This document shows, piece by piece, positions 7,173-16,072 of a stretch of DNA of 64,000 nt. How positions within the stretch are numbered: the stretch's first letter is position 1; every line of letters starts with the position of its first letter. The notes below the pieces were generated by a model. It was not told the DNA's origin and made no database searches. It saw only the letters and a program-made list of their open reading frames with translations. Both the position numbers and the translations under genes were made by a program. Source of the DNA: CAMBRF01 sp964404035 (GTDB taxonomy: Bacteria; Verrucomicrobiota; Kiritimatiellia; CAIKKV01; CAITUY01); assembly GCA_964404035.1 (NCBI GenBank), contig CAYOIT010000001.1, positions 1 to 64,000 of the forward strand, in the 5' to 3' direction.

Positions 7173-8276
7173 ATGATTACGGCTTTTCTCATCGGTCTGG
7201 GCGTGATGTGCGCGGTGGTCCTGCTGCTGACCATCGTGATTCTCATCTGCGACGCCACCATTGCCAACTACGGGCCGGTCAGCATCGTCATCAATGACGA
7301 AAAGGAAGTGACCGTTCAGGGCGGACAGCCGCTGCTGGCGGCCCTGAAAGAGCAGAAGATCTTCATCCCCTCCGCCTGCGGCGGACGCGGGTCGTGTGGA
7401 CTGTGCAAAGTCAGGATTCTGGATGGGGCGGGGGATCCGCTGGCCACGGAACTCCCCTGGCTCACGGCGCAGGAGCGGAAAAACCAGGTCCGGTTGTCCT
7501 GCCAGGTCAAGGTCAAGCGTCCGATGCGGATCGAGATTCCGCCGGAACTGTTCAAGGTGCGGCAGTATCAGGCGCACGTGATCGGTCTGCGCGACCTGAC
7601 CTACGACATCAAGGAGGTGACGCTTAAGCTCGCCAACGGCGAGAAGATCGATTTCAAGGCGGGCCAGTTTATCCAGTTCGAGGTTCCCCCGTATGCGTTG
7701 ACGGACGACGCCGTGTACCGCGCCTATTCCTTGGCCTCCAGCCCGTCGGTCCATGACCGCGTGGAACTGGAGATGCGCCTGGTTCCTAACGGTATCTGCA
7801 CCACCTATGTCCACAAATACCTTAAGGTGGGCGATGAGGTGACCCTCAACGGGCCCTATGGCGAGTTCCATCTGAATGACTCCGAACGGGAGATCATCTG
7901 TGTGGCCGGTGGATCGGGTATGGCGCCGATCAAGTCGATCCTGCTTCGGCTGAACGAACAGCACTCCCCGCGGCGGATCAGGTATTTCTTCGGCGCGCGC
8001 TCCGTGCGCGATCTCTTCCTGGTGGACGAGATGCGCGCGCTGGAGAAGTCGCTCCCGGATTTCAAGTTCGTTCCCGCACTGTCCGCCCCTGATGCCGGGG
8101 CGGCGTGGACCGGCGAGACCGGGTTGATCACGGAGGTCATGGGCCGGCAGGTGACGTCGGTGGAGAATGCCGAAGCCTATCTGTGCGGCAGTCCAGGGAT
8201 GATCGATGCCTGTGTGGCGGTCTTGCGGGCAAAAGGCCTGCCGGCCGAACGGATCTACTACGACAAGTTCGGATGA
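7173..8276 (+). CDS. nqrF: Na+-translocating NADH:quinone reductase subunit F (NADH-oxidising, 2Fe-2S/FAD)
   Basis: 367 aa. One N-terminal membrane anchor (residues 1-26), then a plant-type 2Fe-2S ferredoxin domain with Cys69, Cys75, Cys78 and Cys110, then a ferredoxin-reductase domain: FAD-binding RAYSLASSP, NAD-binding VAGGSGMAPIKSILL, and a C-terminal CGSPGM...YYDKFG. This is the electron-entry subunit that takes hydride from NADH on the cytoplasmic side. It is the gene that separates Nqr from Rnf complexes, which have RnfB/RnfC instead. An upstream in-frame start at 7095 would overlap nqrE; the ATG at 7173 is preferred because the membrane anchor begins there. Somewhat shorter than Vibrio NqrF (408 aa). 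Confidence 0.95.
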   Translation: MITAFLIGLGVMCAVVLLLTIVILICDATIANYGPVSIVINDEKEVTVQGGQPLLAALKEQKIFIPSACGGRGSCGLCKVRILDGAGDPLATELPWLTAQERKNQVRLSCQVKVKRPMRIEIPPELFKVRQYQAHVIGLRDLTYDIKEVTLKLANGEKIDFKAGQFIQFEVPPYALTDDAVYRAYSLASSPSVHDRVELEMRLVPNGICTTYVHKYLKVGDEVTLNGPYGEFHLNDSEREIICVAGGSGMAPIKSILLRLNEQHSPRRIRYFFGARSVRDLFLVDEMRALEKSLPDFKFVPALSAPDAGAAWTGETGLITEVMGRQVTSVENAEAYLCGSPGMIDACVAVLRAKGLPAERIYYDKFG

Positions 8277-8289
8277 GGAGCGGTGCGGC

Positions 8290-8754
8290 ATGAAAGAGAC
8301 ACTCCAGACGCGGAAGATTCGCGAAGACATGCGCCCCGGCAAGCTGAGTCTGCCGGGATTCCTGGGCGGCGAGAGCGACCTGATGCGGAGGCTGGACGAG
8401 GACAACGAGGCGGTCAAACAGTTGAACCTCACGCACGCGCGGATGGCCGCCCGGATGCGGGAATTGCGCGACGCTGGCGCCGCAGGGTTGGGAGAGTTCG
8501 TCTCTTTGCTCCCGCATTTCGAGGTCAGGGTGGATACCGTGCGCGGCCGGATTCCCTGTCCTTTTGGCGAGCGCGGGCTCTACCCCAAGACCAACATCAC
8601 GGTTCGCAACCTTGCGTCGGGTCGCGAGATGTCGTTCACGGACCTGCATATCCACCTGATTGGCGTGCACGGATTTTATGAGGGGAGGGGAACGCCCTTC
8701 CGCCTGGAACCGGGCGATCTGGTGGCCATTCTGGAAGTGGTGCCCGAAGTGTGA
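8290..8754 (+). CDS. unknown protein following nqrF
   Basis: 154 aa, 13 bp after nqrF and on the same strand, so probably part of the nqr operon. I do not recognise the family. The N-terminal half (residues 20-75) is charged and likely helical (DLMRRLDEDNEAVKQLNL, ARMAARMRELRDAG). The C-terminal half looks like a compact beta domain (VRDTVRG-type strands, PCPFGERGLYPKTNITVRNL, FTDLHIHLIGVHGFYEGRG, FRLEPGDLVAILEVVPEV). No signal peptide, membrane helix or metal-binding Cys pattern is visible; the HIH and the single Cys could be functional but are not a known motif. Its position suggests a link to Nqr assembly or use of the Na+ gradient, which is inference only. Confidence 0.75.
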   Translation: MKETLQTRKIREDMRPGKLSLPGFLGGESDLMRRLDEDNEAVKQLNLTHARMAARMRELRDAGAAGLGEFVSLLPHFEVRVDTVRGRIPCPFGERGLYPKTNITVRNLASGREMSFTDLHIHLIGVHGFYEGRGTPFRLEPGDLVAILEVVPEV

Positions 8755-8862
8755 TCGCATGGCTCGCCGCGGCCGGAAAAGTCGAATAACCCGGGTCGCG
8801 CCTGGGGACCGCGCCTAGCCACAGTCAAGGGGAACGGGTTGTCGGAGAGGGAGGAATGTGAC

Positions 8863-9711
8863 ATGAACCAGAACGAGCAGGATCGGACGGGTACGCCGGC
8901 AGCAGGACCCGTGGCTTCGTCCGTCTATACGCCCACACTAACTCCGAAAGAGCACGATCAGGTCATCTCGGTGCTGGGCATCAAGAAGGCCAATACAAGA
9001 CTGTGGCAGTTGGGGTTGCTCGGGATCCTGGCCGGGCTCTACATCAGCTTCGGGGGGCTGGTTTCGCTGGTGGCCTTGAACGAGGGAATGGGGCGCATCG
9101 CCGCCGGGACGGTGTTCAGCGTAGGGTTGGTCCTGGTGGTGATTGCCGGTGCCGAGCTCTTCACGGGCAACATCATCATGATCGTCGGGGCCATTACGGG
9201 CAAGTACTCTGTGCGAAAGCTTCTGCGCAATTGGATGGCCGTCTATGTGGGTAATTGGGTGGGGGCGTATCTGTTTGCCGTGGCGGTGCTGGCGGCGGGA
9301 CTCCTGGTCATGGACGGCTCGCCCACCAGTCTTGGCGCACTGTCGGCGAAAGTGGCCGACGCCAAACTGGCCCAGTCGTTCGGGGAGGCATTGGTGCGCG
9401 GTATCCTCTGCAACATGCTGGTCATTCTGGCCTTGATCATGGCGACGCTGGCCCGGGATATCGTGTCGAAGATCCTGTGTTGCATCTTTCCCATCATGAC
9501 CTTCGTGGCCTGCGGGTTCGAGCATTGCGTGGCCAACATGTTCCTGATCCCGGCGGGCCTCTTTGCCAAGGGAATCCCGATGAACGGCCACTGGGTGATG
9601 ATTCGGAATCTGGTGCCGGTCACGCTGGGTAACATTGTGGGAGGGTTGCTGATCCTGGTGCTCCATCCCAACCGTCTCCGGCAGTTGTGGCATCTCTACC
9701 GGCGTGCTTAA
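8863..9711 (+). CDS. formate/nitrite transporter (FNT) family channel
   Basis: 282 aa with six membrane helices. FNT hallmarks are present: GAELFTGNIIMIVGAITGK in the first half, RGILCNMLVILALI in the loop region, and GFEHCVANMFLIPAGLF followed by NLVPVTLGNIVGG in the second half. The family forms pentameric channels for formate, nitrite, hydrosulfide or acetate/lactate; the central His of GFEH is the conserved proton relay. Substrate cannot be told from sequence alone. The ATG at 8863 has a good ribosome site (GGGAGG about 8 bp upstream); a TTG 24 bp earlier is less likely. The ~40-residue N-terminal tail is hydrophilic. It follows the nqr genes after about 108 bp. Confidence 0.9.
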   Translation: MNQNEQDRTGTPAAGPVASSVYTPTLTPKEHDQVISVLGIKKANTRLWQLGLLGILAGLYISFGGLVSLVALNEGMGRIAAGTVFSVGLVLVVIAGAELFTGNIIMIVGAITGKYSVRKLLRNWMAVYVGNWVGAYLFAVAVLAAGLLVMDGSPTSLGALSAKVADAKLAQSFGEALVRGILCNMLVILALIMATLARDIVSKILCCIFPIMTFVACGFEHCVANMFLIPAGLFAKGIPMNGHWVMIRNLVPVTLGNIVGGLLILVLHPNRLRQLWHLYRRA

Positions 9712-9741
9712 GGGCGCTCAAGCCGATCCGAGAGAAACGGT

Positions 9742-12129
9742 ATGGACTATAAGCATCTCAAGATCCTGGCCATTGATGATAACCCAGACACCGTGGCGGT
9801 GCTGAAGGGCCTTGTTCAAGGCCTTCTGCCGGGAGTCAGGCTCCTGATCGCACCGGACGTCGCGGCGGGTCTCGAACTTGCTCGTGCCGAAGACCCGGAC
9901 GTGATCCTGCTCGACACGGTCAAGCCGGGCTTGGATGGGGTCTCCGTCTGCCGGAAATTGAAGCAGGATGACCGTCTGTGCGCCATTCCGGTCATCTTTC
10001 TGACCGGGTTGAAGCCCTCCCGCGAAAGCCGTATTGAGGCCCTGGAGGCGGGGGCGGAGGGGTTTCTGGCCAAGCCGCTTGATGAAGTGGAGCTGACCGC
10101 CCAGATCAGGTCCATGGCCAAGATCAAGGCGGCGAATCATCTGCAGCGGCGGGAAACAGAACAACTGGCCGCGCTGGTGGCGGAACGTACCCGCGAGCTG
10201 GCGCAGGAACTGGCCGAGCGCAAACGGGCGGAAGCCGCGATCGAGAACTCGGAGGCGGAGTATCGCCGGCTATTCGAGAACTCAGTGATGGGGATCTCCG
10301 AAGCGACGGCTGACGGGCGACTCCTTCGCGCAAACATGGCCTACGCGAAGATGTACGGCTATGACAGTCCCTCGCAGTTGATAGCCGAGGTGTCCGATAT
10401 TGGGAAACAACTCTACGCGAATGCCGACGACCGAAAAGAGGTGCTACGCATCCTGGAAGAGAAGGATGTTCTCCTGCAACGGGAGGTTCAGGTCGTCAGG
10501 CGTGACGGCACGCCTTGTTTTGTGCTGGCGTCGGCACGCGCGATCCGTGACCCCTCCGGCAAACTGACCTGCTACCATGTCACACAGGTGGATATCACCG
10601 AGCGCAAACAGGCTGAAGTGGAGCGTGAGCGACTGATGGCCGCCATCAAGCAGTCCGGTGAGATTATCGTCATTACCGCGCCCGATGGAACCATCCAGTT
10701 CGTCAACCCGGCTTTCGAGCGCATTACCGGCTATGACTGCGGAGAGGCTATCGGTCACACCCCGCGCCTTCTCAAGAGCGGCCAGCAGGACGAGGCGTTC
10801 TATAAGGAGTTGTGGTTGACGATTTCCAGCGGTCGGACCTGGCAGGGGCGCATGGTTAATCGACGCAAAGACAGTTCGTTCTACACCGAGGAAGCAACCA
10901 TCTCGCCGGTGTGTGACGCGGCGGGCACCGTAGTCAACTACGTGGCCATTAAGCGCGACATCACCGAACACCTCCTGCTGGAGGCCCAGTTTCGACAGGC
11001 CCAGAAGATGGAGTCGGTTGGGCGGCTGGCGGGCGGCGTGGCGCACGATTTCAATAACCTGCTCATGGGGATTATCGGCTATGCCGAGCTGTGCCGGGAC
11101 TGCATCGACCGTAACCACGCGATTCGCGTCTGGCTCGACGAGATCACCGGGGCGGCCCAGCGTTCCGCCGCCATCACCCGCCAGCTTCTCGCCTTCGCCC
11201 GCAAGCAGACGATCGCGCCCAAGGTCATCGACCTTGACGATGCGGTCACGAACATGCTCAAACTGTTGCGCCGGCTGATTGGCGAGGACATCGATCTGGT
11301 TTGGATGCCCGGGGTCGGGAGTGCAATGGTCAAGATGGACCCGTCGCAGATCGACCAGATCCTGGCCAACCTCGCGGTCAATGCCCGCGATGCCATTGGC
11401 GGGGTGGGCAAGCTTCTGATCGAGACCGCGGCGGCGACCGTCGATGACGACTACTGTATCGACCACCGCTACGCCGTTCCCGGCAGTTATGTGAGGCTCG
11501 CGGTCAGCGACAGCGGCTGCGGCATGGATCAGGCCACTCTCGAACACGTGTTTGAACCGTTTTTTACCACCAAGGGCACCGGACAGGGAACAGGACTGGG
11601 CCTGGCTACCGTCTACGGCATCGTCAAACAGAACAACGGGTTCATCAACGTCTACAGCGAGCCAGGGAAAGGGACGACCTTCAAGATCTACCTCCCCCGC
11701 TATGCCAACGAAGCGACCGACTTGGTGGCCCCCGTCGTGCCCCCGGCGAGTCCCCGAGGGACGGAAACCATCCTGCTCGTCGAGGACGAACCCTCTATTC
11801 TTGTCACGGGGCAGGCTTTTCTTGAGCGACAAGGCTACACCGTGTTGACGGCCGAGACACCGGACCAGGCCCTGCGCTTATTTTCAGAGTATCCCTTCAG
11901 GGTCCACCTGCTGATCACCGATGTGGTCATGCCCGGCTTGAGCGGGCGTGACCTGGCGAATCAGCTGGTCGGGAAAAGCCCGGAGATGAGGGTCATTTTC
12001 ATGTCGGGATACACCGCCGACGTCATAGCCCATCGGGGAATATTGGACAAAGACGTGGACTTTATGGCCAAACCCTTCAGCCGCGCCGAACTCCTGATCA
12101 AGGTGCGAGAGGTGCTGGACCGGAAATAA
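9742..12129 (+). CDS. hybrid sensor histidine kinase, REC-PAS-PAS-HisKA-HATPase-REC
   Basis: 795 aa, no membrane helix, so cytoplasmic. Order: receiver domain (residues 6-125, Asp12/13, acceptor Asp58, Lys111 in LAKP); a coiled coil (about 135-170, ERTRELAQELAERKRAEAAI); PAS domains at about 172-290 and 295-412; HisKA with His435 in GGVAHDFNNLL; HATPase with SDSGCGM and GQGTGLGLATVYG; C-terminal receiver with Asp727 in ITDVVMPG. All phospho-acceptors are intact. The GGVAHDFNN type of H-box is typical of PAS-rich hybrid kinases in delta-proteobacteria and PVC bacteria. The N-terminal receiver implies that another kinase can regulate it. It starts 30 bp after the FNT gene; no obvious output regulator is next to it. 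Confidence 0.93.
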   Translation: MDYKHLKILAIDDNPDTVAVLKGLVQGLLPGVRLLIAPDVAAGLELARAEDPDVILLDTVKPGLDGVSVCRKLKQDDRLCAIPVIFLTGLKPSRESRIEALEAGAEGFLAKPLDEVELTAQIRSMAKIKAANHLQRRETEQLAALVAERTRELAQELAERKRAEAAIENSEAEYRRLFENSVMGISEATADGRLLRANMAYAKMYGYDSPSQLIAEVSDIGKQLYANADDRKEVLRILEEKDVLLQREVQVVRRDGTPCFVLASARAIRDPSGKLTCYHVTQVDITERKQAEVERERLMAAIKQSGEIIVITAPDGTIQFVNPAFERITGYDCGEAIGHTPRLLKSGQQDEAFYKELWLTISSGRTWQGRMVNRRKDSSFYTEEATISPVCDAAGTVVNYVAIKRDITEHLLLEAQFRQAQKMESVGRLAGGVAHDFNNLLMGIIGYAELCRDCIDRNHAIRVWLDEITGAAQRSAAITRQLLAFARKQTIAPKVIDLDDAVTNMLKLLRRLIGEDIDLVWMPGVGSAMVKMDPSQIDQILANLAVNARDAIGGVGKLLIETAAATVDDDYCIDHRYAVPGSYVRLAVSDSGCGMDQATLEHVFEPFFTTKGTGQGTGLGLATVYGIVKQNNGFINVYSEPGKGTTFKIYLPRYANEATDLVAPVVPPASPRGTETILLVEDEPSILVTGQAFLERQGYTVLTAETPDQALRLFSEYPFRVHLLITDVVMPGLSGRDLANQLVGKSPEMRVIFMSGYTADVIAHRGILDKDVDFMAKPFSRAELLIKVREVLDRK

Positions 12130-12266
12130 TCGGGGGGTTTTGCCACCTCAGAACACCGCGAACAACGCAATGCGATGGGTGCTCACGGCGAGACCCACAT
12201 GTTTCGGCATCTCGCGGTCAGCCACGCGTACCCCGTCGGTGTCATCGCGATCACAGGCTGCCCGTC

Positions 12267-13316
12267 CTACCGGAGGTCGGTCGCCGCCCGAATCATGGCG
12301 AAGTACTTCTCATCGTCAATGTAGCTCGGGACGCTGTTGCCTGTGCCCAGCGCATAACTGCCATGAGCGGCCGCCTGCTCGATCATCGCCCGACTGCGTT
12401 TGAAGATCTCCTCGCCCGATGAACGCATGATGAAATCCAGGTCGATGCCCCCGAGAATCGCAATCCGGCTGCCCCAGCGCGCGTAGGCCTCTTCGACGGG
12501 CATGATGACGTCTTCATAGGAGTGTTTGCCGTCGTAGCGCATGAGGGTGATGATGTCGTCCATGATCTCGCGCGCCTGGCCACAGGAATGGAGAATGGCC
12601 GGTTTCCCGGCCGCGTGAATCGCCTCCACGATCTTCACATGCCACGGAAAGACGTATCGCCGCATGTCGGCCACGGACAGCATGGTCTGGGTCTTGAACC
12701 CCCAGTCGTCATTCGAGATACAGGCGCCCACGGTGTTATGGGCGGCCGCCCTTTCATAGTGCCGGACCAGGGCGCGGCCGACCTGCTCGAAGACGTCGGT
12801 CACCAGGACTGGATCATCGGCCAGGAGAAAGCAGAGGTTGTCGAAGCCGAGCAGGCTGATCACGTTCTCGAGAACGCCGCCGGGCCCGCAAACGATCAGC
12901 TTCATCCCCCGGGGGAGATCGGGGGCGACGGTCTGCAGTGTGGTGTAATCCAGGGCCTCCACATCGGGCCAGGGGTAAGCGTCGAAGCTCTTGCGGTCGG
13001 TGATGACGAAGCCTTGATTGAGGGAGAGGGTCTGCACCCGTTCATGCTCCCCGCCGGGAAAGCGAAAAGGTGAACCGTTGACAGTGGCGTAATCGTAGCC
13101 GGCCGCCCTGAAGGCGGCGATCAGACCGCGCCACTGAGCCAAGGGGGAGGGATCATCAGTCCATCTGTCGCCGGCCAGTTTTCCGTACAACCGGCTGTTC
13201 AGGAAGAACTCGAACAACGTGGGCCGGCCCGGAGTTTCGCGCCGTAGAACCTTGAGCAGGTTATTGAAATCAGGTTCGGCCTGGACGGCCCCTTTCCACT
13301 CTGACGTCTGTGTCAT
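12267..13316 (-). CDS. uroporphyrinogen decarboxylase (HemE/MtaA) superfamily protein
   Basis: 349 aa, about the length of HemE. The protein has the fold pattern of the URO-D superfamily, with PAILHSCGQAREIMDD and LGGIDLDFIMRSSGEEI in the C-terminal half. The H-x-C-G element resembles the zinc-binding His/Cys of MtaA/CmuA methylcobamide:CoM methyltransferases rather than true HemE, so a methyltransferase-like or demethylase-like role is more likely than haem synthesis. Such paralogues are often expanded in Kiritimatiellota and Lentisphaerae. It is divergent from the MFS gene and separated from it by a 170-bp region with a perfect 34-bp palindrome. Confidence 0.8.
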   Translation of the reverse strand: MTQTSEWKGAVQAEPDFNNLLKVLRRETPGRPTLFEFFLNSRLYGKLAGDRWTDDPSPLAQWRGLIAAFRAAGYDYATVNGSPFRFPGGEHERVQTLSLNQGFVITDRKSFDAYPWPDVEALDYTTLQTVAPDLPRGMKLIVCGPGGVLENVISLLGFDNLCFLLADDPVLVTDVFEQVGRALVRHYERAAAHNTVGACISNDDWGFKTQTMLSVADMRRYVFPWHVKIVEAIHAAGKPAILHSCGQAREIMDDIITLMRYDGKHSYEDVIMPVEEAYARWGSRIAILGGIDLDFIMRSSGEEIFKRSRAMIEQAAAHGSYALGTGNSVPSYIDDEKYFAMIRAATDLR

Positions 13317-13378
13317 GTGTTGTTTCCCTTTGGCGGCAATTTGTTGAAGACAGCGATCTCAAAGAGTCCTACCCAACC

Positions 13379-13412
13379 GGTCGAATGGGTGACGGCCGTC
13401 ACCCATTCGACC
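13379..13412. promoter_or_regulatory. perfect 34-bp palindrome between divergent genes
   Basis: Half-site GGTCGAATGGGTGACGG (13379-13395) is followed directly by its exact reverse complement (13396-13412). It sits 62 bp upstream of the HemE-like gene start and 75 bp upstream of the MFS start. A spacer-free 17+17 bp palindrome between divergent promoters is best explained as an operator for a dimeric regulator; an RNA hairpin is also possible. The sequence TTCGAATGGTG, which resembles half of it, overlaps the MFS start codon (13483-13493). Confidence 0.6.
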
Positions 13413-13487
13413 AGATCAAGCCAATCCAGATAGAAACATGGATGGACAGGAGGGCGCAAGGCAACTTATGCTGCTCGCCTGATTCGA

Positions 13488-14948
13488 ATGGTGCCCCTTC
13501 CAACGACCGTGCAAACGATAACCCTTCCACCTGAGACAGAGGAGCCTTCATTGCGGGCGACGATGCGCCGGATGCTGGTGGCCTGGCTTTTCGGGGCGGC
13601 GTGGATGTCCATCACCACTGGCGCCACTCTGACGCGGTATGCCCGTGAGCTGGGGGTGCGCGAGTTCGGGTTCGGGATCCTGGCCGCCATTCCGTTCCTG
13701 GCCGCCTTCACGCAGTTGCCGGCGAGTTTTTTCATCGAGCGGTATGGCCATCGCAAGGCGCTGTTTCTGTCCGCCAACCTCCTGCATCGGGCCTTGTGGC
13801 TGGCGATCGCCCTCATTCCCTGGATCGTCCCGCATGCGCAGTGCCCGGCAGCGTTGATCGTTCTGATGGGGCTTTCAGGCGTGGCCAGCCAGGCCACAGG
13901 TCCTTCCTGGTATTCGTGGCTGGTGGACCTTGTTCCCTCCCGGATCCGGGCCCGCTACATGTCCCGGCGGACGCAGGCCGGACAGATTGTGAACCTGGTT
14001 CTGACGCTGGCGGCCGGGACGGTTCTGGACTGGGCGGAAGGCATCAGCGGGGTTGCCCTGGCTCGCATGCTGAGTGCGCTGCTGGCGGTGGCCGCCGTGT
14101 TCGGGATCATCGATCTGTTATACTTCGTGAAGATTCCGGATCGCGGGGTTCACCGGCGTGACCGCGACTACGGTTTCAAGGATCTTTTCACGATGCCGCT
14201 GAAGAACCGGTCGTTCCGATTCTACCTGGCGTTTACCACCACCCTCACCTTTTCCACCGCCTTCATGGGGCAGTTTGGCTGGCTGTACGTATTCGACGTG
14301 GTGAAAGCCTCGAACCTGGAGGCGAACATGATGTTGATTGCCATTCCCCTGGCGATCGCCCTGTTCAGCCTTCCTTTCTGGGGCCGCATGGTGGACCGCC
14401 TCGGGAAGAAGCCGGTCATCATTATTGCCGGGATCTGCATTATTCCCGGCGCCCTGGCCTGGGTGTTTGTGAGGGAAGGACATTGGTTTCCCGGTTACTT
14501 TCTTGTCATCCTGGCCGCTTTCGCCTGGCCGGGAGTCGAACTGGGATCGATCAATGTTCTACTCGGCCTCGTGGAACGCCGTCAGGGGAATGCGCGGAAT
14601 ACGGCGTATGTGGCCATCAACAGCGTGATGGTGGCCACCGCCGGGACGCTAAGCGGATTGTTCGCCGGCCTTTTTGCCAAGGGAATGCGGGAGTGGCACG
14701 GATCACTGTGGGGATGGGATCTGACCTATCACGGAGTGCTTTTCATCATCTCGACGGTCATCCGAACGATCGCGCTGCTCTTCCTGAGGGGAATCGAGGA
14801 GCCGCGGGCTTTTTCGGCGCGCGACGCCGTCCGGTACATGGCGGGGACGATGTACTCCAACCTGCAGCATACCGTGGTGATTCCCGTGCGCCTCGCCGGG
14901 CGCTGGACCTACAAACTGTCGTCGATCCGGCACTGGGGGAAGAAGTGA
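13488..14948 (+). CDS. MFS transporter
   Basis: 486 aa with about 12 hydrophobic segments after a hydrophilic ~25-residue tail. The loop between helices 2 and 3 has ERYGHRKALFLSANLLHR, a form of the MFS A-motif, and its repeat-half counterpart is GRMVDRLGKKPVIIIAG. The ligand is not predictable. PVC genomes often carry such MFS proteins next to sugar-processing genes. The divergent HemE-like gene and the shared palindrome suggest co-regulation. It ends 25 bp before the convergent DAHP synthase gene. Confidence 0.85.
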   Translation: MVPLPTTVQTITLPPETEEPSLRATMRRMLVAWLFGAAWMSITTGATLTRYARELGVREFGFGILAAIPFLAAFTQLPASFFIERYGHRKALFLSANLLHRALWLAIALIPWIVPHAQCPAALIVLMGLSGVASQATGPSWYSWLVDLVPSRIRARYMSRRTQAGQIVNLVLTLAAGTVLDWAEGISGVALARMLSALLAVAAVFGIIDLLYFVKIPDRGVHRRDRDYGFKDLFTMPLKNRSFRFYLAFTTTLTFSTAFMGQFGWLYVFDVVKASNLEANMMLIAIPLAIALFSLPFWGRMVDRLGKKPVIIIAGICIIPGALAWVFVREGHWFPGYFLVILAAFAWPGVELGSINVLLGLVERRQGNARNTAYVAINSVMVATAGTLSGLFAGLFAKGMREWHGSLWGWDLTYHGVLFIISTVIRTIALLFLRGIEEPRAFSARDAVRYMAGTMYSNLQHTVVIPVRLAGRWTYKLSSIRHWGKK

Positions 14949-14972
14949 GCCGGGTCACGGCCGGACTCCCTG

Positions 14973-16064
14973 TCAGCCAATGGCTTTCTTCATGACGTCG
15001 GCGGCGTGGCGCAGCATTCGTTCGGTGGTGTCCCAGCCCACGCACTCGTCGGTGACCGACAGGCCGTAGCGCAGGGTGGACAGATCCGACGGTACCGGCT
15101 GACTGCCCTCGACGAGGTTGCTCTCCACCAGCATGCCGACGATGGAACCGTTCCCGTGGGCCCGTTGCAGGAGGACATCGTACCAGACAGACTCCTCGGC
15201 CTGGTGTTTCTTGCCGGCGTTGCCGTGGCTGCAATCCACCATGACCGAAGGATGGAGCCCCATGGCGGTCATGCGGGCACACGCATCGGCGATGGTCGCG
15301 GCGTCATAGTTCGGTCGGGTGCGCGAGCCGCGCAAAATAAGGTGGCCGCAGGAATTGCCGGACGTGCGGACGATGGAAATGCGGCCTTCCTCGTCAATCC
15401 CCAGAAAACTGTGCGGATGCCTCGCGGCCTCCATGGCGTCCACGGCGACCTGCACATTCCCATCCGTCCGGTTCTTGAATCCGACGGGCATGGACAACCC
15501 GCTGGCCATCTGGCGGTGGGTTTGCGATTCGGTCGTTCTGGCGCCGATGGCCACCCACGAGATCAGGTCGGCCGTGTACTGGGGTACGATCGGGTCCAGC
15601 ATTTCGGTTCCCGTCGGAACGCCCATGCCGTTAATCTCCAGCAGGAGTTTGCGGGCGAGGCGCAGACCATAGGAAATATTGGCCGACCCGTCCATGTGGG
15701 GATCATAGATCAGCCCTTTCCAGCCGGTGGTGGTCCGCGGTTTCTCGAAATAGACGCGCATCATGATCAGCAACTGATCGTTCAACTCGGTCCGCAGGGC
15801 TTTCAAACGTTTGGCATATTCAAGGGCGGCGACCGGATCGTGGATGGAGCAGGGACCCACGACGACGAGCAGGCGCTTGTCATCGCCGGAGAGAATATGC
15901 CGGGCGTCATCCCGGGCCCGGATCACGGTTTGCGCGGCTCGGGCGCTGATCGGAAGCTCGGCCTTCAGCAGGCGGGGAGAAATCAGAGGCACCAGTTCGA
16001 GAACATTCAGGTTCTCGGTACGGGTTGCTTTCCGACGGGGGGAGGTGGTCTTGGTTGATCGCAT
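14973..16064 (-). CDS. aroG: 3-deoxy-7-phosphoheptulonate synthase (class I DAHP synthase)
   Basis: 363 aa, the length of AroF/G/H. Condenses phosphoenolpyruvate and erythrose 4-phosphate, the first step of the shikimate pathway. Active-site motifs are intact: VVGPCSIHDP (residues ~67-76), FEKPRTTTGWKG, GARTTESQTHRQMASG, and the metal-binding region VMVDCSHGNAGKKHQ with DECVGWDTT at the end. The N-terminal extension of AroG-type enzymes, which carries feedback regulation, is present, but I cannot tell Tyr, Phe or Trp sensitivity. The next gene upstream (FmdB-type) ends 8 bp before its start and may be co-transcribed. Confidence 0.95.
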   Translation of the reverse strand: MRSTKTTSPRRKATRTENLNVLELVPLISPRLLKAELPISARAAQTVIRARDDARHILSGDDKRLLVVVGPCSIHDPVAALEYAKRLKALRTELNDQLLIMMRVYFEKPRTTTGWKGLIYDPHMDGSANISYGLRLARKLLLEINGMGVPTGTEMLDPIVPQYTADLISWVAIGARTTESQTHRQMASGLSMPVGFKNRTDGNVQVAVDAMEAARHPHSFLGIDEEGRISIVRTSGNSCGHLILRGSRTRPNYDAATIADACARMTAMGLHPSVMVDCSHGNAGKKHQAEESVWYDVLLQRAHGNGSIVGMLVESNLVEGSQPVPSDLSTLRYGLSVTDECVGWDTTERMLRHAADVMKKAIG

Positions 16065-16072
16065 GGGTACAC

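Noticed and set aside
4285..8276. Rnf complex instead of Nqr
   Set aside because: The last gene is NqrF with ferredoxin and NAD-reductase domains, NqrD and NqrE signatures are clear, and no RnfB or RnfC is present.
10444..11832. 462-aa minus-strand frame over the hybrid kinase
   Set aside because: Shadow frame; the kinase motifs on the other strand are complete.
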